This document shows, in pieces, positions 17,807 through 26,500 of a stretch of 64,000 nt of DNA. Source of the stretch: Desulfonema magnum (GTDB lineage Bacteria > Desulfobacterota > Desulfobacteria > Desulfobacterales > 4be13). Made by a program: the position numbers and the translations under genes. The number at the start of each line of letters is the position of its first letter. Position 1 is the stretch's first letter. A model generated the notes under the pieces. That model was not told the DNA's origin, searched no databases, and saw nothing but the letters and a program-made list of their open reading frames with translations. Where the stretch lies: positions 3,038,001-3,102,000 of the forward strand of contig NZ_CP061800.1 of assembly GCF_017377395.1 (NCBI RefSeq), read 5' to 3'.

Positions 17807-18943
17807 GTGACTGAGCGAAATTTAAAAATTATGATGGTTTGCCATGATACTGGCTCGGCAAATGCGATTTCTGCGCTGGCAAAGAACTGGGAATGTTCGG
17901 AAGATACACTCTTGCCGGTAAGTGCAGGTCCCGCCCGAGAAGTTTTCAAGCGTGAGAAAATTCTTCCTGTTGCATCGTTCTCCGATGACATAAAGGCGTC
18001 GGATGCGGAGAGCCTTTTAAACGCCTATTGTCCTGATGTTATCTTAACAGGCACAAGTCTTGATGCGATGACAGAACGTCTCTTTATCAGAAAAGCTTAT
18101 GAGCGGGACATATTTTGCTTATCATTCATAGACTGGTGGACGAATTTTGGGATACGTTTTTCCACTCCTCGAACAAACGATTTGTATTATTTGCCTGATG
18201 TTGTGGCGGTTAGCGATGAGACTGCCATGGAGGGATGTATCAGCGAGGGAATTCCTGAAGATCGTTTGTTGATAACCGGCAACCCGTACTGGGAAAGATT
18301 ACTGGCTGAAAAATCAGATGACAATGGGGAAGAAGCACGGACAAATATCAGGAAATTATTAGGTGTCTCAGAGGAAGATATTTTTGTTTTGATTATATCC
18401 GGTGTGATTCGTCATCTAAACGCGTCTCTTGGTTTTGATGAAAAGGACTTCTGGCGTTATATTACACCGCTTCCTGAAGAGACAAAAAACGGTCAGCGAA
18501 TCAGGTGGGTAATCAAAAAACATCCAAGAGAGTCGAATCAGGATTTTCAGGAGATGGTGAATGAATATGCACCTGAAGTGTCCGTTATCGGGAATTTTTC
18601 CCCAACAGATGCTTTGCTGGCTGCGGATTGCGTATTTGGCACGGTCTCATCCATGCTGCTTGAGGCGGCCCTGCTGAAAAAAAGGGTTGTATCATTACAG
18701 CCAAACGTAAAAAAGGGAAAGCTGCAATTCCTGAGAATTTTTCAACAACTCGGTATCCCAACGCTCACGAATGAACAGGAAATTCGGAACATCCTTAATC
18801 AGTTGGTGAGCTTGGAAATACCCATACCGAATATTCTGAATCTTCCTGCTCCGATCAGAAGAGGGGAATCCCTGTGTATTATCGCTGACGCACTTCATTC
18901 AGGAAAGCGGCAAAGGAATGAAAATGGAGAAAAAAGGCTATAA
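17807..18943 (+). CDS. GT-B-fold glycan biosynthesis protein
   Basis: A 378-residue protein from GTG 17807. The N-terminal half has IMMVCHDTGSANAISALAKNW and VILTGTSLDAMTERLFIRKA; the C-terminal half has ITGNPYWERLL, RWVIKKHPRES, and TDALLAADCVFGTVSSMLLEAALLKKRVVSL, a pattern of GT-B glycosyltransferases and 2-epimerase-like proteins. No membrane segments. Probably transfers or processes a sugar in the island; donor and acceptor are unknown. Overlaps the next gene by 26 bases. Confidence 0.6.
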   Translation: MTERNLKIMMVCHDTGSANAISALAKNWECSEDTLLPVSAGPAREVFKREKILPVASFSDDIKASDAESLLNAYCPDVILTGTSLDAMTERLFIRKAYERDIFCLSFIDWWTNFGIRFSTPRTNDLYYLPDVVAVSDETAMEGCISEGIPEDRLLITGNPYWERLLAEKSDDNGEEARTNIRKLLGVSEEDIFVLIISGVIRHLNASLGFDEKDFWRYITPLPEETKNGQRIRWVIKKHPRESNQDFQEMVNEYAPEVSVIGNFSPTDALLAADCVFGTVSSMLLEAALLKKRVVSLQPNVKKGKLQFLRIFQQLGIPTLTNEQEIRNILNQLVSLEIPIPNILNLPAPIRRGESLCIIADALHSGKRQRNENGEKRL

Positions 18944-19817
18944 AATCATTGAAGATCCCAAAGACGGATTTTTGCGTATTCATCCCATTCCAAGTGATGA
19001 GGATCTGAAGAAGTATTATGAGGAAGAGTTCTATCAGAGCTATCAGCAGTTTAATGACTCATCACTGGAAGTTCAAAAAGCACAAAAGGAATTTTTTGAC
19101 TGGCGGTGGGGTGATATTCACCGTGTCTTGAAAAAATTCTTTAATGAGAAAGATGAAAAAGAGTCTCTCAGCATATTTGACGTGGGGTGCGGCTTTTCAC
19201 AGGCACTTATTTATTTTAAAAATCAGGGTTATGAAGTCGCCGGCATGGAAATAGCCGAAGAAGCCGTCGAATATGCAAAAAAGGAAGATATCAATGTCAT
19301 TCAGGGAGGAATTGATGATATAGACAAGGTCGGTGCAAAATACGATGTCGTGCTTATGCTTGATGTTCTCGAACACCTGCCCGGGCCTGCTGACGCATTG
19401 AAGGCAATTCGTGAGAAGATTCTTAACCCATCAGGTATGCTGGTTATTGACGTGCCTAATGACTTCAACGAGTTTCAAAAAGCCGCGGATGAGGTTCATC
19501 ATCTGGATCAGTGGTGGTTTGTACCGCCCAATCATATCAACTATTTTTCCGTGCCATCGCTTCAGAAACTGGTTTCAGCCTGCGGATATGAGGTTTTTTA
19601 TTGTGAAACAACATTTCCCTTGGAGCTTTTCCTGCTTATGGGGGATGTTTATGTGGGCAATTCCGAACTGGGGCCAAAATGTCATCAGAAACGAGTAACT
19701 TTTGAGCGGACCCTTCGTAATTCCGGGCGAGAGGAACTGTTGCATCAGTTTTACGAATCGCTGGCCAAGGTGGGACTCGGTCGGCAAATCGTTTTGTTCT
19801 GCTATCCCAAATCCTGA
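18918..19817 (+). CDS. Class I SAM-dependent methyltransferase
   Basis: A 299-residue Methyltransf_23-type protein: LSIFDVGCGFSQALIYFKNQGYEVAGMEI (SAM loop), VVLMLDVLEHLPGPADALKAI, VIDVPNDFNEFQ, and a C-terminal HHLDQWWFVPPNHINYFS. Such genes often methylate sugars or lipid-linked glycans. Start ATG 18918, or ATG 18924 with AAAGGA upstream. Confidence 0.85.
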   Translation: MKMEKKGYKIIEDPKDGFLRIHPIPSDEDLKKYYEEEFYQSYQQFNDSSLEVQKAQKEFFDWRWGDIHRVLKKFFNEKDEKESLSIFDVGCGFSQALIYFKNQGYEVAGMEIAEEAVEYAKKEDINVIQGGIDDIDKVGAKYDVVLMLDVLEHLPGPADALKAIREKILNPSGMLVIDVPNDFNEFQKAADEVHHLDQWWFVPPNHINYFSVPSLQKLVSACGYEVFYCETTFPLELFLLMGDVYVGNSELGPKCHQKRVTFERTLRNSGREELLHQFYESLAKVGLGRQIVLFCYPKS

Positions 19818-19831
19818 GAGAGAAGTAAGTC

Positions 19832-21364
19832 ATGACTAAGATTGCTATCATTTTTCCGACACCTATAGCGACGATTCCTACGGGGCTGACCTATGTGATC
19901 AAGCGTTTCAAACAGAATGGCTTTGATGTCAGGGTGTTTATCAATACATTTAAAAAATTTAAAAACATGGATCAGATCAAGAATGATGTGATTGATTCCT
20001 TTAATCCTGATGTTGTCGGTCTGTCCTATGGCACATATAATATTCTCGAAGTCTATAGATTGCAACGCTTATGCAAGGAAGGCGGGTATTTTGTCATTGC
20101 CGGAGGGCCTCATCCGTCAATAGGCGCGGAAGAAAGCCTTCGGCACGGAGCGGATATCGTCTTTCGGGGTGAAGCGGAACTTGGCATTGATGATTTTTGC
20201 AGATGGTTTACAGACGGACAGGACAAAACCATGCTTGTGAAAATCCGGGGAGCCTCTTATATTGATTCGGAAGGCAGGGTTCAGCACAATAAAAAACCCC
20301 GGAGACTGATGAAAACCGATGAACTCGGAGAGATGGATGTATCATCCATTGACCTTGAACCTTTTACTGTTGCGGATGGCTCGGTAAAGGGGTTAAATGT
20401 GATTTCCTGCGGGCGTGGCTGTCCGTTTCGCTGTTCATTTTGTTCTCATAGTGACTGGTATGCATGGGGAAAGCGAAGTGTGGATAGTATTATCGCCGAA
20501 ATGGTTCATAAGAATGAGGAATATGGAATCACCCATTTCTGGATGTCAGATGAAACCTTTACAATCCATAAGGACAGGATTCACGAGTTCTGCAAACGCT
20601 TGAGGAATGAAAAGCTTCCTTTTACATGGGACGCGGGGACCCGTATCAATTGCGTTGACGAATCCCTTTTAAAGACAATGAAAGAAGGAGGGATGACCAA
20701 GATTACATACGGCGTTGAAAGCGCGGATGATGAAACCTTAAAAAAAGTGAATAAGGGGTATTCCGCCAAAGATGCTTATGAAACTGTTTTGATGACTGGA
20801 AAACTCGGCATCCCCATGTATATCAATCTGATGACCGGATTCCCATGGGAATCTGTTGAACACGTTGAAAACAACATCAGGTTTATTAAAACCGTAGAAA
20901 AATATGTATATTGTTTCCAGTTATATGGTGCGGTGATTCCTTATCCTGACACCGGCATTTATGATGAGTATCATGATATTTATGGATTTACCAATTGGTG
21001 GATGCAGGAAGAATTTCAAGATGCCGGTATGGTTATTTATCAAAATGTGGCAAATCCTTATAAAGTGAGTACCTTTTTTCAGCGAAATCTGTATGATGAT
21101 ACCTATGTTGCCGAAGATTATTTTTTCAAATTCGATAAGCCTTATAAACAGGCTGTGGCAAAAATGGGTTTTCTGATAGGATGGAAGGCAATTTGCGCTC
21201 AATATAACTCACCTGTCAAATGTTATTTTAAATATGCTGTGGGAAGGGGATCGCAGCTTTTATATGAGATTTTTCCGAGGTTGGAGAAAAGAATCGTCGG
21301 TTCTTTGATCAAAACAAACAAAATCCATGAAGTCCGTCTTACTGGCAAATTCGTAGAAGAGTGA
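19832..21364 (+). CDS. B12-binding-domain radical SAM protein
   Basis: A 510-residue protein. Residues 1-150 form a cobalamin-binding-like domain (VVGLSYGTYNILEVYRL, VIAGGPHPSIGAEESLRHGADIVFRGEAE). Then comes the radical SAM motif C197-x3-C201-x2-C204 in CGRGCPFRCSFCSH, HFWMSDETFTIHKDRIHEFC, and ITYGVESADDETLKKVNKGYS. The layout is that of B12-dependent methyltransferases and related BchE-like enzymes. The canonical base-off B12 motif DxHxxG is not obvious. Good site GAGAGAAG before ATG 19832. Confidence 0.85.
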   Translation: MTKIAIIFPTPIATIPTGLTYVIKRFKQNGFDVRVFINTFKKFKNMDQIKNDVIDSFNPDVVGLSYGTYNILEVYRLQRLCKEGGYFVIAGGPHPSIGAEESLRHGADIVFRGEAELGIDDFCRWFTDGQDKTMLVKIRGASYIDSEGRVQHNKKPRRLMKTDELGEMDVSSIDLEPFTVADGSVKGLNVISCGRGCPFRCSFCSHSDWYAWGKRSVDSIIAEMVHKNEEYGITHFWMSDETFTIHKDRIHEFCKRLRNEKLPFTWDAGTRINCVDESLLKTMKEGGMTKITYGVESADDETLKKVNKGYSAKDAYETVLMTGKLGIPMYINLMTGFPWESVEHVENNIRFIKTVEKYVYCFQLYGAVIPYPDTGIYDEYHDIYGFTNWWMQEEFQDAGMVIYQNVANPYKVSTFFQRNLYDDTYVAEDYFFKFDKPYKQAVAKMGFLIGWKAICAQYNSPVKCYFKYAVGRGSQLLYEIFPRLEKRIVGSLIKTNKIHEVRLTGKFVEE

Positions 21365-21368
21365 AAAA

Positions 21369-22271
21369 ATGCATAGATCAAAGAATATGAAGATGTTAAA
21401 GAAATTGTACGATCAGGATACCAATATTATCAGGTACCTCAGAGAATCAGACGATTCTTCAACAAGCCTTGTCGAAGCCATATTGATTTCTTATGATTTG
21501 CAGGCGGGTTCATATACAGAGATATTGAAAGACCCCAAGGCAGAGAAATCTCAAATAAGATACACAACTGCCATCGCGGAATTGTTTGATGATAAGCATT
21601 GTGACTCAATTCTGGAAGCCGGTGTCGGTGAGGCAACAACGCTTGCGAATGTTGTAAATGCAATGGAAAATATACCGGGTGACATTCTGGGATTCGACAT
21701 ATCATGGTCCAGAGTTCACTACGGAAAAAAATATTCAAAGAACAAAAATGTGAATACGGTCTTATTTGTTGGGAGTTATTTTGAAATACCAATAGCGGAT
21801 GACGCTGTTGATATTGTATACACTTCTCATTCAATAGAGCCTAACCGTGGAAAAGAAAAAGAAATTCTCTCCGAATTATATAGAATAACAAGAAAATATT
21901 TGATATTGCTGGAACCATCTAATGAGTTGGGAACCGAACAAACAAAAAAGCATATAAGAGAACAATATTATTGTAAAGATTTATTTAGGCATGCAAAAGA
22001 GTTGAATTTTAATGTGACTGAACACAGAATTTTTGATCACTCTACCAATCCTGCTAATCAGACCGCATTAATGATAATAGAAAAAGATATTCATAGTGAG
22101 TCGTGTGAGGATGACTTTTTTGCCTGTCCTTGTTGTAAAAATTCTCTGGTCTTACACAAAGGAAATTATTTTTGTGGCGACTGTCTGTTGATATTTCCGG
22201 TTATTGATGGCATTCCATGTCTGATGTCGTCATGTGGAATACTTGGAAGCAAATATATGCAAGAATTGTAA
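21369..22271 (+). CDS. Methyltransferase with C-terminal zinc ribbon
   Basis: A 300-residue protein: SAM-binding segment CDSILEAGVGEATTLANVV, GFDISWSRVHYGKKY, and VDIVYTSHSIEPNRGKEKEIL. The C-terminus has a four-cysteine, Trm112-like ribbon (CPCCKNSLVLHKGNYFCGDC) followed by FPVIDGIPCLM. It is four bases after the radical SAM gene. Substrate unknown. Confidence 0.78.
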   Translation: MHRSKNMKMLKKLYDQDTNIIRYLRESDDSSTSLVEAILISYDLQAGSYTEILKDPKAEKSQIRYTTAIAELFDDKHCDSILEAGVGEATTLANVVNAMENIPGDILGFDISWSRVHYGKKYSKNKNVNTVLFVGSYFEIPIADDAVDIVYTSHSIEPNRGKEKEILSELYRITRKYLILLEPSNELGTEQTKKHIREQYYCKDLFRHAKELNFNVTEHRIFDHSTNPANQTALMIIEKDIHSESCEDDFFACPCCKNSLVLHKGNYFCGDCLLIFPVIDGIPCLMSSCGILGSKYMQEL

Positions 22272-22287
22272 TGTCGGGTTTATATCC

Positions 22288-22788
22288 ATGAGTTTTTCCG
22301 TACAAATAGCTCCTTTTACCGAAAGATCCATAAAAAAGACTTTTTTATGGATCCAAAATCCGATGTTACGGCGTGATTTTTTGATGCGTGGCGAGCTACC
22401 GACGTTTGAAACGCATCTTGTATATTTTAAGAAAACATTAAAAGACCCCAGTCAAAAGGTTTTTGCCATTTTATGTAATGAAGAGCATGTCGGGAACTGC
22501 GGATTGAAACATATTGTTCTGAATAAGGAATCCGAACTTTGGATATATATTGGAGAAGAGAATTTAAAGAACAAAGGGGTGGCTTCAATAGCGACAAAGC
22601 AACTTGTTGATCACGCTTTTAATGAATTAGGGTTAGTGAGATTATATCTTCATCTTGCAGACTTCAATATGGCGGCTGTAAAACTTTATAAAAAACTGGG
22701 TTTTAGCGAAGTGCCTTTAAGGGATTCTTTCGAGTGGGCCAACAGAGGCGTAAAAATTATTCGCATGGAGTTATCAAAAAATATATGA
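22288..22788 (+). CDS. pseH: GNAT N-acetyltransferase, PseH-like
   Basis: A 166-residue GNAT protein from ATG 22288 (SFSVQIAPFTERSIKKTFLW). Seen: MRGELPTFETHLVYFK, LWIYIGEENLKNKGVASIATKQLVDHAF with the acetyl-CoA loop, LYLHLADFNMAAVKLYKKLGFSE. This matches the UDP-4-amino-4,6-dideoxy-AltNAc N-acetyltransferase step of the Pse route, otherwise missing from the window. Its role as PseH is inferred from family and neighbourhood. The stop overlaps the next ATG. Confidence 0.75.
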   Translation: MSFSVQIAPFTERSIKKTFLWIQNPMLRRDFLMRGELPTFETHLVYFKKTLKDPSQKVFAILCNEEHVGNCGLKHIVLNKESELWIYIGEENLKNKGVASIATKQLVDHAFNELGLVRLYLHLADFNMAAVKLYKKLGFSEVPLRDSFEWANRGVKIIRMELSKNI

Positions 22789-23534
22789 ATGTGTCAATGA
22801 TGCAGCCAACATTCCTTCCCTGGCAAGGCTACTTCGAGCTTATCTATAAAGCGGATGTCTTTATATTCTTGGATGATTTTCAATTTTCAGTACAAGGCTA
22901 TCATCAGCGCAATCGTTTATTTATAAATAAAAATAAAGCCGATTGGCATACTGTTCCGATTGACAAAAAATCTTCCTTTAAAAAAGCTCTCAATGAGACA
23001 AAAATCAACGAGAATATTCCATGGCGAAAAAAGATGTGGAAGCGTATAAAACAGAACTACGGCAAAACACCATATTTTGATATGATTGCTCTTTTTTTGG
23101 AAAAATGGTTGCTATCCACTTATAATTCTTTAGCCGAGCAAAATATGATTTTTATCAGGTATGTGTGCGAATCTTTTGCGTGGAAGCGTAAATTTGTTCT
23201 TAGCTCTTCTTATCCGTCTGAGAAAAAGCGGTCTGAGCATGTGGTAGAATTACTACGAAGATGCAACGCAAAACAATATTACTGCGCTTATGGTTCATTT
23301 GACTATATGCTGGAGGACAAAGTTTTTCCCTTAGATGATATTGACGTTTTTTTTCAAAATTATGATCCAAGACCTTATAAACAAATTCTTTCCGATAATT
23401 TCATTCCTTACCTTTCCGTTCTTGACGCTTTGTTCAATATCGGATTTGACGCAACTGCTGATCTGATTGTCAATGGAACCGAAAAGTGGATGACGTGGGA
23501 AGATATGCTTTCTCTTTATGCTAAAGAATTCTGA
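22785..23534 (+). CDS. WbqC-like protein
   Basis: A 249-residue member of the WbqC family. Start ATG 22785 gives MNVSMMQPTFLPWQGYFELIYKADVFIFLDDFQFSVQGYHQRNRL, the family signature at the N-terminus. Further: LDALFNIGFDATADLI near the end. WbqC proteins occur in O-antigen and capsule clusters and may catalyse amide bond or acyl transfer on sugars; the mechanism is not settled. It overlaps pseH (ATGA) and the next gene. Confidence 0.85.
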   Translation: MNVSMMQPTFLPWQGYFELIYKADVFIFLDDFQFSVQGYHQRNRLFINKNKADWHTVPIDKKSSFKKALNETKINENIPWRKKMWKRIKQNYGKTPYFDMIALFLEKWLLSTYNSLAEQNMIFIRYVCESFAWKRKFVLSSSYPSEKKRSEHVVELLRRCNAKQYYCAYGSFDYMLEDKVFPLDDIDVFFQNYDPRPYKQILSDNFIPYLSVLDALFNIGFDATADLIVNGTEKWMTWEDMLSLYAKEF

Positions 23535-26500
23535 GGTAAAAACGAATATGCCGCCAAAAATTGTTTTGATATTAAATCATGCTGAACGAGAGATAAAGAC
23601 GGTTGAGAAAGTCCGGTCAGCAATTCAAAAGATCAATCCACAAGCCGAAGTACATATACTTGAATATCGTGATCCCGATTTTGCTATAAAAACATTGGAT
23701 ATCAACCCTCATATCATTATGACTTTTCCCTTTACAGCGATATCTACGTCATATTCTTTTTACATACTGAAACATGCTTTGAATTGCGTATTGATTTGTT
23801 TCCGGGCTGAAGGCCTTATTATTGGTGATACATCAATTCTTATTGAAGCACTGGTGGGTTTGGAAAAATATGGGAATAATTTCATTGATTATGAAGTCTT
23901 TTGGGGAAGAAATCCTGCTCAACTAGTAGGAAATGCACTTTTAGAGAGAAATAAAGTTTCCTCAATTGACAGAATTAAATATTTTGGGTGTCCTTTTTTT
24001 GAAGATTATACCGGGCCGGTTCGTAATGTCGAGAAGGTGTTATCTTCTCATATCCGTTCCAAACTTGGCCAGTATCAAAAGGAAAAAATTCTTTTATTTG
24101 TTACAGGATTCTCTTATGCTGATTATTCTCCTCAGGAGATAATCGGATGCGGGGACCAGGTGGATAGAAATGCTGAAAATGCACAAGAAGAATTTGAAGA
24201 CATGTTGTTAGTCGTTGAAAGAACGAAAAAACTGAGGCAGATGTGGATTGACTCTATTATCAAAAACGCTCTTAATTATCCGGAATTGTTGTTTATTATT
24301 AAAACTCATCCTCAAGAGAATGCTCACTATAAAAGTAAAAACCTCAATCCTTACTCGGCATTTCAGGATTATAAAAACATCCTTCTTATTATAGAGAATA
24401 TCCCTTTTTCATCAATTATACATGAGTGTGGAATACTGTTTCATTATGCTTCAACTACGATGCTTGAAGCCTACCTGTCAAAAATACCATCAGTCTGTAT
24501 TTACTCAAAAGAATTAAGAAAAATTCATTGCAAACGATTAGATTTTCCTAATGAGTTAGAAATATATTCTACCACATCAGTTGATATTGGCGACATTCCT
24601 TCGCTTATATCTTCTCATGTGGCTGAACCTATTCAATTTAAACGAAATGAGAGCGTCGAAAAATATTTGGAAGATCAAATAAATCTGAAAATAGGTGAGA
24701 ATTATAACCCTTCAGAACGGATTGCTCATTTTTTGCTTTCTCTTATTGATAAGAAAGAAAAAGCTCAGGAGATTTCCCCCGATGATAAATATCTGATAAA
24801 TTCTATTCGCACAAACTGGCCCGGACAGAAGATAATTCGTGATTTGATAAACAAAGGCATTTCAAAAATACAAAACAACGAATTTCAGGATGCCTTGACC
24901 ACATACTTGGACAAAACTCTGAAATTGGCGCAAGCCGGACAGTTAAAAGTGCAGAAATTGCAATATTTCCGATCAATTTGTCTGGGCAATATGGGCTTAA
25001 TTGATGACGCTATTACGGCTATAAAACAGGAACTTGCGGATAATCCTGATGATAGTCAGGCACAGGATTTATATCGTCAGTTGCAATCTGTGCCACAAGA
25101 AAAGAAGAAAAACGAAACTCAATACCCTGAAGAATTTACCCGATTGATCCCCGAAACATTCGCAGTGGAAACCATTCTGGGTTGTGATTTGAAATGCCCT
25201 GAATGCGCCGTTGGCGGAGATTTTGTCACCCGAAAAAAAGGCTGGATGCAATTTGACCAGTTTAAAATCATCGCTGACAAAATCCGCCCTTTTTGCAAAC
25301 ATCTGTATCTGCATATCTGGGGCGAGCCCATGCTGAACAAAGACATTTTCAAAATGATCGAATATGCATCTGCTTTCACCAGCACCAATATCAGCACCAA
25401 TGGGAAATCAATGACGGAGGAGAAAGCGGAAAGGCTTATCAGATCAGGAGTTACAGATATTATTGTCTCCATTGACGGCGTTTCTCAGGAAGTTTACGAA
25501 AAATACAGAGTCGGTGGTCGTGTGGAAAAAGCTGTGGAAGCCTTGAAAATGCTTCAGCATTTTAACCAGAAATATGGCAACAAGGTTCACATCATGCCGC
25601 AATTCATTGTTATGAAGCATAACCACCATGAAATGAATGGGTTTCGGAACCTGTCCGAATCTTTGGGACTCAGACCGCTGTTCAAATCGCCATATATCCG
25701 AGACCCGAATTCACATTTTTCAGCTTCGGATGACCCCCGTTTCCAACGCCCTTGCTATCCTGATATGGCTTCACTCAGAGCCGCGATGTGCGAATGCGAC
25801 AGTGTGAGAAAAGCCTTTAATATTCTGGTGGACGGTTCTGTGGTTGCCTGCTGCCATGACTACGAGAAATTTACCTTTTTCGGTAATATGTTCGAGCAGG
25901 ATGTGATGGGAATTTGGAACAGCGAAAAATATAAGAAATTTCGCTGGAATGTCATGTCCGGCAAAGCACCAAAATTTTGTAGGGAACGCTGTATGTCCTA
26001 TTTCCTTGAACATCCTGAACAAGCTTTGACAGATGAGCATAAAGATCAGGTATTGGCTGAAAATCCGGGCAAAACCGAATTGCATAAACAAGACGGACTT
26101 AAAATCAATTTATGTAGCGGTTCGATAAAGCTTGAAGGGTATGTCAATATTGATATTTTTTCGGGTTCGGACATTATTTTGGACTTGGAAAAAGACCTGC
26201 TTCCCTTTCCCGATAACAGTGCAGATATTGTAGCCTGTATTTCTGCGATTAATTATTTTAGCAGACAGCGGGCATCAGAAATCATCAAAGATGTCCACAG
26301 GGTATTAAAGCCCGGGGGTATCGCCCGTTTTGGAACGCAGGATTTACATATCTTGGCAAAAGAATATCTGAAAAAAGATTCGGAATTCTACTCTCAAAAA
26401 CTTCCTGATGGTCGGAATCGTTTTCCGGGAAAGACTATCGGAGATAAATTCAATGAATTTTTCTACGGGTTTCAAAGCGGTAACAAACATTGCAAATATG